Shown: positions 16,849-26,091, counted from the stretch's first letter. The stretch is DNA of 64,000 bases from Octadecabacter dasysiphoniae (GCF_021532615.1 NZ_JAKGAQ010000003.1:1-64000); one strand, 5' to 3'. Numbers and translations are program-made. Notes: a model not told the origin generated them from the sequence alone.

Positions 16849-18369
16849 TTAGGTTTCGCTATTGCGTTCGCCGCGCGGTGGCGCGCATTCGACGCGGTTG
16901 CGCCCGTTGTCTTTGGCTTGATACAGGGCCAGATCGGCCTCTTTCAAAAGGCCTTCGACCAGATTGGATGTTTCGGGGTAGGCGGCGACACCGGACGAGA
17001 TCGTGACATTTGGCAAAGGCTTTCCTGCGTATGTGATTTGGGATTGCATGATCGCGCGTCGCAGAGTGTCAGCGATCTCTAATCCCATTTGTGCCGTGCA
17101 TTCCGGGAGGATGACCAAAAACTCCTCGCCCCCGAAACGGCACGGAACATGGGCGGCATCCAAAGTATCCCGCATGGTACTGGCCACGTTTTGCAGGACC
17201 GCGTCACCCGCGTCGTGGCCAAAATTGTCATTAAAATCTTTGAATTTATCAACGTCCAAAGAAATAACGGCAAACGGCGCGCCAGAGCGTTCGGACGCGC
17301 TGCGCAGGGCCGACATGGTATCAATGCAATATCGTCGATTGCGCAGACCTGTCAGCATGTCGCGTGTTGATTGTTCATGCAGTTCATCGCGCAGTCGGAC
17401 ATTTGCAATCGCAAGGCTAATGAGTTCACCGCACTTGAAGGCAAATGCTGTTGGGTCTGTCAGTTTGTTTTCAACGCTGCCGCACCCACCATACCTTACG
17501 TGCAGCAGCCCGACGGTATCGCCATGTGCCACGATCGGAATGCAGGAATATTCTTCGATCGGCAGGTGGGTGATCGCCGACACATGGGCACATTCGAACC
17601 CGATTTCGCCCCGTTTATATCGATAACCACGACCGCGCCGCAGGCTCCAACAGGAATCCGCGTGGATATGGGCCTGTAGTTTCGCGCGACCCCAACTGAG
17701 AGTACCTTCAAGAACGTCGCGCGAGTTTGAATAAATATACAGCTCTCCCTGACTGCCTGGCAGGGTCTCCTCCAGATAGCGCAATACGATTGCGAACAGC
17801 TCATCGAGGGTCTTACAGGACTGCAACCAATCGCCAAACTCGTTCAGAATACCTGCTTCGTATTGGCGTTTCTTTTCTTGTTCCAGCGTTGTGGCCAAAG
17901 CCGCCCTTGCTTCATCGGCGATCCTGATCGTTTCGTCCAATTCCGTGGATTTGGTCCGTTCCATCGAAACGTCGGTAAATGTGACGACAAATCCGTTTTC
18001 ACCTAAAGGGCGCGCCCGCGTGGAAATGACCTGTCCGGACCTTAATTGACGGTCGAATTGAAAAGTCTCGCGTGACTGGAATTGACGGTTGATCGCGAGA
18101 AGGGATTCTTCCGAAATCTCGCCCCGGATCAGGCTTCCGTTCAGGAAATCTTTTCTGGTCATACCGATGTGCAGATCGGCGGCGCGCATGCTCAAGACTT
18201 GGCGGAGACGGTCAGTGTAAAACACGCATCGTTCATTATCGTCCCAAACAAGCAACCCGGGTTCCATCACCTCAAGAACACCGCGAATTTCGCTTGGGGA
18301 AAGCTCTTTGGTCGCGCCGTCTTGCGCCGGATCGGGAACAGCAGCCGCGATTTTGGATGATTTGTTCAC
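16849..18369 (-). CDS. PAS-GAF-GGDEF diguanylate cyclase
   Basis: This is 506 residues, predicted cytoplasmic. A PAS-like sensor occupies about 30-135 (VMEPGLLVWDDNERCVFYTD, QFDRQLRSGQVISTRARPL). A coiled linker follows, then a GAF domain at about 175-330 with several Cys/His (ADSCWSLRRGRGY, CAHVSAITHLPIEEYSCIPI), a pattern often seen in redox- or ligand-sensing GAFs. The cyclase domain (335-500) has LDVDKFKDFND and an intact GGEEF at 413-417, so c-di-GMP synthesis is likely. The RxxD inhibitory site that should precede GGEEF by five residues is absent. The gene lies directly upstream, on the same strand, of the type I secretion operon, suggesting a link between c-di-GMP and surface proteins. 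Confidence 0.92.
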   Translation of the reverse strand: MNKSSKIAAAVPDPAQDGATKELSPSEIRGVLEVMEPGLLVWDDNERCVFYTDRLRQVLSMRAADLHIGMTRKDFLNGSLIRGEISEESLLAINRQFQSRETFQFDRQLRSGQVISTRARPLGENGFVVTFTDVSMERTKSTELDETIRIADEARAALATTLEQEKKRQYEAGILNEFGDWLQSCKTLDELFAIVLRYLEETLPGSQGELYIYSNSRDVLEGTLSWGRAKLQAHIHADSCWSLRRGRGYRYKRGEIGFECAHVSAITHLPIEEYSCIPIVAHGDTVGLLHVRYGGCGSVENKLTDPTAFAFKCGELISLAIANVRLRDELHEQSTRDMLTGLRNRRYCIDTMSALRSASERSGAPFAVISLDVDKFKDFNDNFGHDAGDAVLQNVASTMRDTLDAAHVPCRFGGEEFLVILPECTAQMGLEIADTLRRAIMQSQITYAGKPLPNVTISSGVAAYPETSNLVEGLLKEADLALYQAKDNGRNRVECAPPRGERNSET

Positions 18370-18554
18370 AGAAACTCCTTGTTCACAGAACAGACCAGTC
18401 GGCCATTCAGGGTCACAACCGTTCTTTGGGCCAAAAGTCTTAAGAAGGTGTTTAATACCTGCTGAAACGTCCGCGACCAGACGGCGGTATTTGCGCTTGG
18501 CTAGTGTTACGGTTGTTTGCTGGGCAGGGCCGGTTTGTGCGCTACCTTCGCGGT

Positions 18555-19874
18555 ATGAATGGCGAAAACAACATCAAAGGACTGGCCGTCCCTGCGGGGC
18601 GCGTTGCACGCCTGTCGCGGCTTGGACGGATGACAGCGGGCGTGGCGGGCAATATGGCGCTGGGCGGTTTGGCGCAGGTCGGGCGGGGGGAACGGCCGTC
18701 TATGCAGGGCCTGTTGCTGACGCCACGCAATATGCACCGCATCGCGGATGAACTGGCCAAGATGCGCGGCGCCGCGATGAAAATGGGGCAATTGATGTCC
18801 ATGGACACGGGCGATGTGCTGCCACCTGAATTGAGCGAGATCATGGCGCGCCTTCGCGATGATGCCCACGTCATGCCGCCAAAACAGCTGAAGTCCGTTT
18901 TGAATGATCAATGGGGTGCGGGGTGGCTGCCCAAGTTGCAGCGGTTTGACGTGCGCCCGATTGCTGCGGCGTCTATCGGGCAGGTGCACCGCGCGCAAAC
19001 CCGCGATGGGCGCGATTTGGCGATTAAGGTGCAGTACCCCGGCGTTGCCGCCAGCATAGACAGCGATGTCACCAATGTCGGGGCATTGATCAAACTGACG
19101 GGTCTTTTGCCAAAGGGATTTGCGCTTGATCCCTATCTTGAAGAATCCCGTCTTCAGCTGCATGTCGAAACCGATTACACCGCTGAGGCATCCGCGCTTG
19201 CGCAGTTTGGCGCGTTGCTGGATGGGGATGCGCGGTTCGTTGTTCCCCAAGGCCACGCGGATTGGTCAGGCCCGCAGATATTGGCAATGGATTATGTGCC
19301 AAGCGTGCCGATTGAACACGTCGAAGGCACGGATCAAACCACCCGCGACCGCGTGGCTCATGACCTGTTCGACCTGATGTTGCGCGAATTGTTTGGCTTC
19401 GGTCTGATGCAGACGGATCCGAATTTTGCAAATTATCGCTATTGTGCGGACACAGGGCAGATTGTTTTGCTCGATTTTGGGGCGACGCGCACCTTGGGCG
19501 CATATGTGGCGCAGGATTATCGACACTTGATCAAGGCCGGATTGGCTGGTGACCGCGATGGGTTGATCGCTGCTGCAACCTCAATCGGGTTTGTGTCCGA
19601 CGATATTGCACCGCTGCATCTGGATCGGATTGTCGACATGATGGAGGCGGTTTTTGCGGCCCTCACCGCGCACGACCAGTTTAATTTCGCGGACACCGCG
19701 TTGTCACAGCAATTGCAATCGCAAGGTATGGCGCTGGCCCAGAACGGTTTCGTGCCGCCCCCGCTGCCGATGGATGCGCTGTTCTTGCAGCGCAAGTTTG
19801 CGGGCATGTTTCTGCTGGCAGCACGTTTGCGCGCGCAGGTGAATGTGGTGGGGCTGCTCGAAAAGTGGCTTTAG
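18555..19874 (+). CDS. ABC1/AarF (UbiB/ADCK) family atypical kinase
   Basis: This is 439 residues. It carries the family-specific KxGQ motif (MKMGQ, Lys76-Gln79), the Ala-rich loop replacing the Gly loop (AAASIGQVHRA), the VAIK-type lysine (LAIKVQYPGV), a catalytic-loop-like TDPNFANYRY and the metal motif LLDFGATR. Members of this family support ubiquinone synthesis or lipid homeostasis. The catalytic loop Asp is followed by PNFANY rather than the usual PHPGN, a variation seen in the non-UbiB branch. No C-terminal membrane anchor typical of UbiB is obvious, so it is probably a UbiB paralogue. The start at 18555 leads directly into MNGENNIKGLAVPAGR. Confidence 0.88.
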   Translation: MNGENNIKGLAVPAGRVARLSRLGRMTAGVAGNMALGGLAQVGRGERPSMQGLLLTPRNMHRIADELAKMRGAAMKMGQLMSMDTGDVLPPELSEIMARLRDDAHVMPPKQLKSVLNDQWGAGWLPKLQRFDVRPIAAASIGQVHRAQTRDGRDLAIKVQYPGVAASIDSDVTNVGALIKLTGLLPKGFALDPYLEESRLQLHVETDYTAEASALAQFGALLDGDARFVVPQGHADWSGPQILAMDYVPSVPIEHVEGTDQTTRDRVAHDLFDLMLRELFGFGLMQTDPNFANYRYCADTGQIVLLDFGATRTLGAYVAQDYRHLIKAGLAGDRDGLIAAATSIGFVSDDIAPLHLDRIVDMMEAVFAALTAHDQFNFADTALSQQLQSQGMALAQNGFVPPPLPMDALFLQRKFAGMFLLAARLRAQVNVVGLLEKWL

Positions 19875-20284
19875 GCCGCTGCGGCCCCTGCCAAAATCAT
19901 GAAAATCACGCCGAAAAAGATGCATAAGGGGCCGTAATACGCCTCGTCCAGACGGCGAAAGGGCTGTTCGGGCGTCGCACGTTTCCAAAATGGCGCATAG
20001 GCCAGCACGGCGCGGATTTGAAACACCATCGCAATCCCGAACAAGCCAAGCGATTTGATCGCCGTTTCAGGAAACCAAGGCCATGCCGCGGCGAACAACA
20101 ACGCGACCACGACCAGCGAACAGGCCACGGCACCCGGCATCTTTTCGACGCCCTTGGTGCCAACAACCGTGCGGGCCAATTCAGCCTCATCCTTGATCGG
20201 CCACCAATAGCCGAGCGACCAAAGCAGATGGAGCGCGGCAATGATGATCAGACCGACCGACGCGATAAGGGAAAGGATGGTCAT
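19871..20284 (-). CDS. DUF3995-family small membrane protein
   Basis: This is 137 residues with four predicted transmembrane helices (LIASVGLIIIAALHLLWSLG, AVACSLVVVALLFAAAWPW, the LGLFGIAMVFQIRAVLAYAPF region, and CIFFGVIFMILAGAAAA). The HLLWSLGYWWP opening fits the DUF3995 family, whose function is not known. Its start overlaps the stop of the last sit permease gene by 4 bp, so it is co-transcribed with the metal transporter, and its end overlaps the convergent kinase gene. A role connected with metal uptake is possible only from this context. Confidence 0.75.
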   Translation of the reverse strand: MTILSLIASVGLIIIAALHLLWSLGYWWPIKDEAELARTVVGTKGVEKMPGAVACSLVVVALLFAAAWPWFPETAIKSLGLFGIAMVFQIRAVLAYAPFWKRATPEQPFRRLDEAYYGPLCIFFGVIFMILAGAAAA

Positions 20285-21114
20285 GAAGGTTGCGCCTCGC
20301 GCGTTTTGTTGGCGATCGTGCGGTAGATGAACGCCAGAATGAACAGTGCGGTAAGCACGAGGATCACCGTTGGCCCGGGATCAGAGCCAAGGAAAAAGCT
20401 GAGGTAAACCCCAGTGACCAGCGCACATGTCGAAACGACAACAGCGATGATCAGCATGTGACGAAACTGTTTGGTGATCAGAAATGCGATGGCCCCCGGC
20501 GCGATCAAAAGACCGATGGCGAGGATCAGGCCAACCGCCTTGAGCGTCGCAACAATGGTCAAAGACAATATCGTCAGCAGCCCGTAGTGCAACAGTTTCG
20601 TGGGCAATCCAATGGCGCGGGCTTGGGCTGGGTCGAATGCGTTAAGCAACAGGTCTTTCCAAGTGATCAAAAGCGCAGCCGAGACGATGACGCCGATGAT
20701 GCCAGACGTCCAAAGATCCGCCGTCCCCACGCCGAGCATATTACCGAACAGGATATGATCGAGGTGAATGTTGGTTTCGATCTTGGTGTAAAGAACCAGC
20801 CCCAGTCCGAACATGCCCGAAAACACGACGCCCATGACGGTGTCCTGCCGCACGCGGCTGTTCGCGTCGAGGTATCCGGTTAGAAGCGAGCAAACCATGC
20901 CCGCGATAAACGCACCCACGATCAAAGGCAGGCCGACAACATAAGCAAGAACCACACCCGGCAGAACGGCGTGGGACACCGCGTCCCCCATCAGCGACCA
21001 GCCCTTAAGGACAAGGAAACACGACAGCAGCGCTGTTGGCGGGCCGATCAGCAGGGCGATGTAGAATGCGCCGTGCATGAAAGGGAATTGAAACGGAAGG
21101 AGGAGGTCGCTCAT
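20281..21114 (-). CDS. sitD: Manganese/iron ABC transporter permease SitD
   Basis: This is 277 residues with about eight transmembrane helices, of the ABC-3 family of Mn/Zn/Fe permeases (MHGAFYIALLIGPPTALLSC, then LKGWSLMGDAVSHAVLPGV, the characteristic cytoplasmic coupling motif). It pairs with the SitC permease encoded immediately upstream with a 4-bp overlap. Because two different permeases are present with a cluster A-I binding protein, the system is of the SitABCD/YfeABCD type rather than ZnuABC. Assignment to Mn(II) is supported by the Mur-like operator in front of sitA. Confidence 0.92.
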   Translation of the reverse strand: MSDLLLPFQFPFMHGAFYIALLIGPPTALLSCFLVLKGWSLMGDAVSHAVLPGVVLAYVVGLPLIVGAFIAGMVCSLLTGYLDANSRVRQDTVMGVVFSGMFGLGLVLYTKIETNIHLDHILFGNMLGVGTADLWTSGIIGVIVSAALLITWKDLLLNAFDPAQARAIGLPTKLLHYGLLTILSLTIVATLKAVGLILAIGLLIAPGAIAFLITKQFRHMLIIAVVVSTCALVTGVYLSFFLGSDPGPTVILVLTALFILAFIYRTIANKTREAQPS

Positions 21115-21962
21115 GCTTTTAAAGCCTCCGCGGCGCGGCGGCGATTTGCGATCAGCCCGTGTTTGGGGGCAAAGAAAAAGGCGAGGACAAACAGGGTCGT
21201 TTGCAGACAGATGATCACGCCGCCGGTTGCGCCGTTCAGGAAATAGGAAATGTAGGCGCCAGTGAAGCTTGAGGTTGATCCGATGGCGACGGCAATGATC
21301 AACAAGCGCGGGAAGCGGTCGGTCAGCAGATAGGCCGTCGCACCCGGCGTGATGACCATGGCTATGACAAGGAACGCGCCGACCGTTTGCAGGGCCGCAA
21401 CGCAGGCCGCCGACAACAGCACGAAGAACATGAACCGCAACCGATCAGGCCGCAGCCCGATAGAGCGCGCGTGATTTTCATCAAAGAACGCGACCATCAG
21501 GTCTTTCCATTTTGCCAGCAGCACGGTGAGGCAAACGATGCCAATAATCGCCAGCTGGATCGTGTCGGATGGGGTAATCGCGAGGATATTGCCGAGGATA
21601 ATTGTTTGCACATCCACCGAGACAGGGGAGACCGAGACCATGAACAGGCCCAGTCCGAAGAAGGACGTGAAGATCAGACCGATAATGGCGTCTTCTTTCA
21701 GCCCCGTGCGTTGGTTGAGGAACAGCATGGCCGCCGCCGCCAAACCGCCCGACAAAAACGCACCGAGGGCGAAGGGCACGCCCAACATATAGGCCCCCGC
21801 GACACCGGGCACGATAGAGTGGGACAGTGCATCGCCGATCAAAGACCACCCCTTAAGCATTAGATAACACGATAGAAACGCACAAACCGCCCCGACAAGG
21901 GCGGACACGAACATCGCGTTCAGCATGAAGGTGTAGGTGAACGGCTCAAGCAGGTAGGTCAC
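21111..21962 (-). CDS. sitC: Manganese/iron ABC transporter permease SitC
   Basis: This is 283 residues and an ABC-3 family permease paralogous to SitD (MLKGWSLIGDALSHSIVPGV). It has about eight membrane helices, the coupling segment near residue 35-60, and a VITPGATAYLLTDRFPRL loop in the last third. It forms the transmembrane heterodimer with SitD. Its start overlaps the stop of sitB by 4 bp. No abnormality is visible. Confidence 0.92.
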   Translation of the reverse strand: MTYLLEPFTYTFMLNAMFVSALVGAVCAFLSCYLMLKGWSLIGDALSHSIVPGVAGAYMLGVPFALGAFLSGGLAAAAMLFLNQRTGLKEDAIIGLIFTSFFGLGLFMVSVSPVSVDVQTIILGNILAITPSDTIQLAIIGIVCLTVLLAKWKDLMVAFFDENHARSIGLRPDRLRFMFFVLLSAACVAALQTVGAFLVIAMVITPGATAYLLTDRFPRLLIIAVAIGSTSSFTGAYISYFLNGATGGVIICLQTTLFVLAFFFAPKHGLIANRRRAAEALKA

Positions 21963-22855
21963 TTACCGTCCTGCTCGGGCCGTGTCTTTGTCTTGTCGTC
22001 GTAGATAACGAACGGGCGTTCGTCGTCTGTGATGATAGTAACTTTGCGTTGATCATCATCGTCGTGCAGATCATCGCCGCCCAGAACGAAGTGGCGCAGC
22101 ACACCGCCGAACGCGGCCTCTAGGTTCGCCTTGGTAAACACCTCTTCGGTGGGCCCAAAGTTGAGAACCGTCGCCTTGACCAACACCGTCTGGTCGCAAA
22201 ATTCAGGGACCGAGCCGAGGTTGTGGGTGCTGACCAGCATCACGCGCCCCTCATCGCGCAACTCGCGCAGCAAAGATATAATCGCTTCTTCGGTTTGAAC
22301 ATCGACACCGGTAAAGGGTTCATCAAGCAGGATGACTTGGCCGTTTTGCGCCAGCGCACGAGCAAGGAAAACACGTTTGCGTTGGCCGCCCGAAAGTTCT
22401 CCGATCTGGCGATCTGCAAAATCTGTCATGCCCACCCGAGAGAGGGCGTTTGCCACCGCTTCGTGATCTGCAGCCTTTGGCCGGCGCAGCATACCCATAT
22501 GGCCATAGCGCCCCATCATGACGACATCGCTGACCAGCACCGGAAACGACCAATCGACCTCCTCGGCTTGTGGGACATAGGCCACAATGCCTGCTTTGAT
22601 GGCCTGTTTTACAGTCTGCCCGAGAACGCCGATTTCGCCAGCGGCTGCGGGCAAAAACCCCATAATCGCCTTGAACAGCGTTGATTTACCCGCGCCGTTA
22701 ACCCCGACAAGCGCTGCGATGGTGCCACGGGGGATGGCGAAATTTGCATCCTTGAGGGCAGTGACGCCGTTGCGATACGTCACCGACAGCCCTTCGGCAT
22801 ACAGCCCCGCTTGGTTCTTGGAGGTCTGGTGCGGGGCGGGGGGTGGCAGGTTCAT
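21959..22855 (-). CDS. sitB: Manganese/iron ABC transporter ATP-binding protein SitB
   Basis: This is 298 residues. Walker A is GVNGAGKST, followed by the Q-loop AYVPQAEEVDW, signature LSGGQRKRVFLARAL, Walker B VILLDEPFTGVD and H-loop STHNLG. A C-terminal tail of about 45 residues, rich in Asp and Lys (LHDDDDQRKVTIITDDERPF), extends beyond the usual ATPase domain. The protein powers metal uptake through SitC/SitD. It overlaps sitA and sitC by 4 bp on each side. Confidence 0.93.
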   Translation of the reverse strand: MNLPPPAPHQTSKNQAGLYAEGLSVTYRNGVTALKDANFAIPRGTIAALVGVNGAGKSTLFKAIMGFLPAAAGEIGVLGQTVKQAIKAGIVAYVPQAEEVDWSFPVLVSDVVMMGRYGHMGMLRRPKAADHEAVANALSRVGMTDFADRQIGELSGGQRKRVFLARALAQNGQVILLDEPFTGVDVQTEEAIISLLRELRDEGRVMLVSTHNLGSVPEFCDQTVLVKATVLNFGPTEEVFTKANLEAAFGGVLRHFVLGGDDLHDDDDQRKVTIITDDERPFVIYDDKTKTRPEQDGK

Positions 22856-23733
22856 TCTGTCAAACCTTCGACAATCGTTTCCGTCGTGACGCGCAGCAGA
22901 TCAAGGTAGGTGGGCACGGGCCCATCGGAAAGCGACAGGCTGTCCACATAAAGCACACCGCCGTAAGCCGCACCTGTTTCACGCGCGACCTGTTGCGCGG
23001 GGTCGGTGTTGACGGTGCTTTCGCAGAATACCGCGCGAATATCGTTGTTGCGCACTGTATCAATCACGCTGCGCACTTGTTGGGGCGTGCCAGTTTGATC
23101 CGCGTTCATCGGCCACAGGTAGGCTTCTTTCAGGTCGAAATCGCGGGCCAGATAGCTGAACGCGCCTTCGCACGTCACAAGCCAGCGTTCGTCTTCGGGG
23201 ATGGCGGCAATCTGGTCACGCAGGGGCTGAATCGTCGCGGTGATCTCGGCCTTGTACGCGTTGGCGTTGGCGGCATAAATCGCGCCGTTGTCGGGATCAT
23301 GTTCGGACATCGCAGCTTCGATGTTGTCGATATAGATCAGCGCATTATCAAGCGACATCCAGGCGTGCGGGTTGGGCAGGCCTTCATAGCTGCCTTCGCG
23401 GATCGACATCGGATCGATGCCTGTAGAAATGGTCGCTGAGGGGATGGGGCCAAGGTTGCCGATGAACTGTTCGAACCACAGTTCAAGGTTCATGCCATTC
23501 CAAAGGATCAGGTCCGCACCGGACGCACGTACAAGATCGCTAGGCGTGGGCTGATAGCCGTGGATTTCCGCACCCGCACGAGTGATGGATTCAACCACTG
23601 CCATATCGCCCGCGACATTGCTGGCCATATCCGCAATCACGGTAAAAGTTGTCACCACCTTGAAATCATCCGCCAGCGTGGGCGTGGCGATGATGGCAGC
23701 GAGGATGGCAAGTCTAGAGGTACGAAGGGGCAT
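22852..23733 (-). CDS. sitA: Periplasmic Mn(II)/Fe(II)-binding protein SitA
   Basis: This is 293 residues with a signal peptide cleaved near ATPTLADD. It belongs to the cluster A-I (TroA/PsaA/MntC) metal receptors. The four expected ligands are visible: His58 (GAEIHGYQPTPSD), His123 (NPHAWMSLDNA), Glu189 (TCEGAFSYLARDF) and Asp264 (LYVDSLSLS). A His, His, Glu, Asp set favours Mn or Fe over Zn, and there is no His-rich zinc loop. It is the first gene of the sitABCD-DUF3995 operon, with a Mur/Fur-like box 63-81 bp upstream. Confidence 0.93.
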   Translation of the reverse strand: MPLRTSRLAILAAIIATPTLADDFKVVTTFTVIADMASNVAGDMAVVESITRAGAEIHGYQPTPSDLVRASGADLILWNGMNLELWFEQFIGNLGPIPSATISTGIDPMSIREGSYEGLPNPHAWMSLDNALIYIDNIEAAMSEHDPDNGAIYAANANAYKAEITATIQPLRDQIAAIPEDERWLVTCEGAFSYLARDFDLKEAYLWPMNADQTGTPQQVRSVIDTVRNNDIRAVFCESTVNTDPAQQVARETGAAYGGVLYVDSLSLSDGPVPTYLDLLRVTTETIVEGLTE

Positions 23734-23795
23734 TTCACGCGACTCCTAACGGGTTCAGCTTACGTTACGGCTGAAGCCAGAAGAATGTCAATGCA

Positions 23796-23814
23796 ATTGA
23801 GAATTATTCGCAAT
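23796..23814 (-). promoter_or_regulatory. Mur/Fur-like operator upstream of sitA
   Basis: The sequence ATTGAGAAT, T, ATTCGCAAT is a 9-1-9 inverted repeat with a single mismatch. It closely resembles the Mur box (ATTGC-AAT type) of Rhodobacterales and rhizobia, where Mur, a Fur homologue, represses sit genes when manganese is sufficient. It is centred about 72 bp upstream of the sitA start. Confidence 0.8.
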
Positions 23815-23828
23815 AAGGGGTTTTTAGA

Positions 23829-25064
23829 TCAATATTTATTGGCGTTTTGATACCAACGCACGATCGTCGCGCGGTCTTCATCGCTCATGTAGGTGACGTT
23901 GGCGGGGGGCATGGCGTGGCTGACCCCAGACTGGATATAGATCGCGCGGGCATTGCGGGCGATGTCGGCAGGTGTATCAAGCAGCACGCCTTTGGGCGCC
24001 CATAGCATTGTGTCGGACCAGGACGGTTCGCGGGCATGGCACATGGAACAGCGGCCCATAACGACGTTGTGCGCATCGTCAAACCCTGCCGCCGCCATGA
24101 GGGTTTCTTCGTATTCAGTCGGCGCGCGGGCCTCGGCCTCATCGTAGGTGTCCCACATGTTGGCCGTCGACAGCCAGGCGATGACGATCATCAACAGCAC
24201 GGTCATGGCCCAAGTCCAATGCGGGCCTTTGCCGGTTTTGTGCATCGTGTTGAAGTAATGGCGGATCGTGACGCCGGTCAGGAAGATCAGTGATGCGATG
24301 ATCCAGCTGTATTCAGTGGCGAACGACAGCGGGTAGTGATTGGACAGCATCAGAAAGATCACAGGCAGCGTCAGGTAGTTGTTATGCGTGCTGCGCAGTT
24401 TGGCGATCTTGCCGTATTTGGCGTCTGGCGTGCGGCCTTCTTGCAGGTCTTTTACGACGATCCGCTGGTTGGGCATGATGATGAAAAACACATTGGCCGT
24501 CATGATCGTGGCCGTGAACGCACCCAAATGCAGCATTGCCGCGCGTCCTGTGAAGACCTGATTGTAGCCGTATGACATGACCACAAGGATCAAAAACAAG
24601 ATTATCATCAATGCAGTAGGGTGGTTTCCTAATGTGGACTTGCACATAAAATCATACAGCAACCAACCGATTGTCAGCGACAGCGCGGAAATCGCGATGC
24701 CCTGCCACAGGGCCAGATCGGCCTTGGCCGCGTCGATCAGGTACAATTCCCCGCCGACCCAATAGATGATCATCAACAGCGCGGCACCTGACAGCCAGGT
24801 GCTATAGCTTTGCCATTTGTGCCAGGTCAGATGTTCGGGCAGGCGTGCGGGCGCGACCATGTATTTGGTCGTGTGGTAAAAACCGCCCCCGTGGACTTCC
24901 CATTCTTCACCCGCCGCACCCTCGGGCATGTCGTCCGCAGGTTTGAGCATGAGGTCCAGCGCGATAAAATAGAACGATGCCCCGATCCACGCCATTGCCG
25001 TGATGACGTGCAGCCAGCGCACGGAAAACGCTACCCATTCCCATAAAATCACAGCGTCAAACAT
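23829..25064 (-). CDS. puuD: Cytochrome c-linked urate oxidase PuuD (urate to 5-hydroxyisourate)
   Basis: This is 411 residues. The N-terminal two thirds is the PuuD/DUF989 membrane domain with about eight helices and conserved His residues (LHVITAMAWIGASFYFIALD, HLTWHKWQSYSTWLSGA). The C-terminus is a class I cytochrome c domain with heme motif CSMCH and a late Met (SHAMPPANV). This family oxidises urate using the respiratory chain instead of O2. The start at 25064 (MFDAVILWEW) was chosen over an ATG 27 bp upstream because a GGGGAAA ribosome site precedes it. The gene is divergent from a LysR gene. The remaining urate genes follow beyond the regulator. Confidence 0.92.
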   Translation of the reverse strand: MFDAVILWEWVAFSVRWLHVITAMAWIGASFYFIALDLMLKPADDMPEGAAGEEWEVHGGGFYHTTKYMVAPARLPEHLTWHKWQSYSTWLSGAALLMIIYWVGGELYLIDAAKADLALWQGIAISALSLTIGWLLYDFMCKSTLGNHPTALMIILFLILVVMSYGYNQVFTGRAAMLHLGAFTATIMTANVFFIIMPNQRIVVKDLQEGRTPDAKYGKIAKLRSTHNNYLTLPVIFLMLSNHYPLSFATEYSWIIASLIFLTGVTIRHYFNTMHKTGKGPHWTWAMTVLLMIVIAWLSTANMWDTYDEAEARAPTEYEETLMAAAGFDDAHNVVMGRCSMCHAREPSWSDTMLWAPKGVLLDTPADIARNARAIYIQSGVSHAMPPANVTYMSDEDRATIVRWYQNANKY

Positions 25065-25086
25065 GGCATTTCCCCTATCCGTTTCG

Positions 25087-25097
25087 GGCAATCTATC
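25087..25097 (-). promoter_or_regulatory. Motif shared with uraH promoter (puuD promoter copy)
   Basis: GGCAATCTATC occurs 23 bp upstream of puuD and again at 26447-26457, 18 bp upstream of uraH, in the same orientation relative to both genes. Read on the coding strand it is GATAGATTGCC, which may include a -10 element (TAGATT) or a regulator site. The shared position suggests common control by the LysR gene lying between. Confidence 0.5.
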
Positions 25098-25158
25098 GCG
25101 GGTCAGTTTATTCTGCTATTGGGGCATAAAGCTACGCTCTATCAAGAAAAGCGATAAA

Positions 25159-26091
25159 ATGTCCTACCTCGATAACATCAGAACCTTCGTACGTGTCTAT
25201 GAATTGGGCAGTATGTCCGCCGCTGGTCGCGATTTGCGCATATCGCCTGCGGTAACATCATCGCGGATTTCATCGCTTGAAGAACATTTGAACGTGCGCT
25301 TGTTCCAGCGCACGACCCGCAGCCTGACGGCGACCGAACAGGGGCGCGCGTTTTACACGGGCGCTGTCGCGGTTCTTGAGGCCGTGGATGAGGCCGAAGG
25401 GCAGGTTGCCGGTATCACCGATAACCCCAAAGGATCGCTGTATGTTGCCGCGCCGCTAGGTGTTGGTCGGCGGCTGATTGCGCCCTGCGTGCCTGAATTT
25501 GCGGGCAATTACCCCCTGATCGATATCAGGTTGCGCCTGACAGATCGCAAGGTTGATTTGACCACCGAAGGGCTTGATATCTCTTTCTTTCTAGGTGAAC
25601 CGGCGGACAGCAATTTACGGATCAAACAGATCGCGGATTGTGAACGGGTGTTGGTGGCGTCACCTGATTATTTGGCCAAACGCGGACATCCAGTGGATGG
25701 CGATGCGTTGATTTCCGACAATCACAACTGCCTGAATTTGCGCTACCCCGGCGCGCCGGAATTCCAGTGGCGGTTGCAATTGCCGGACGGCCCCAAACGG
25801 TTTCGCGTCTCGGGTCGCTATGAATGTGATGACGGGGATGTGTTAACCGGCTGGGCATTATCAGGCGAAGGGATCGCGCTGAAACCCGTGTTCGAAATTG
25901 CAGAACATTTGAACGCCGGAACATTGGTGCCCGTGGCCGAAAAAACGCCGCCGGTGCCTGTTCAAATGGCCTGTTTATACACGCATCGTCGCCGCCAAGA
26001 CCCCAAGACGCGCCTGTTCATGGAATTCATGACGGCGCACATTGGGGCGGCGGTAAAGGCCGCGCAAACGTCGGTTCAGCTGCCGCGATAG
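25159..26091 (+). CDS. LysR-family regulator of urate genes
   Basis: This is 310 residues. The N-terminal winged helix (MSYLDNIRTFVRVYELGSMS, then SSRISSLEEHLNVRLFQRTT, about 1-60) is followed by a two-lobed substrate-binding domain (about 88-290, beginning GSLYVAAPLGVGRRLIAP). The variant with SPAVTSSRISSLE and an aromatic-rich effector domain belongs to the large CrgA-like subgroup. It lies between puuD and uraH, divergent from puuD with a 94-bp gap, so it probably controls urate degradation, with urate or a derivative as a likely effector (inference). The ATG at 25159 is preceded by GATAAA; its 3' end overlaps convergent uraH by 16 bp. Confidence 0.9.
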   Translation: MSYLDNIRTFVRVYELGSMSAAGRDLRISPAVTSSRISSLEEHLNVRLFQRTTRSLTATEQGRAFYTGAVAVLEAVDEAEGQVAGITDNPKGSLYVAAPLGVGRRLIAPCVPEFAGNYPLIDIRLRLTDRKVDLTTEGLDISFFLGEPADSNLRIKQIADCERVLVASPDYLAKRGHPVDGDALISDNHNCLNLRYPGAPEFQWRLQLPDGPKRFRVSGRYECDDGDVLTGWALSGEGIALKPVFEIAEHLNAGTLVPVAEKTPPVPVQMACLYTHRRRQDPKTRLFMEFMTAHIGAAVKAAQTSVQLPR

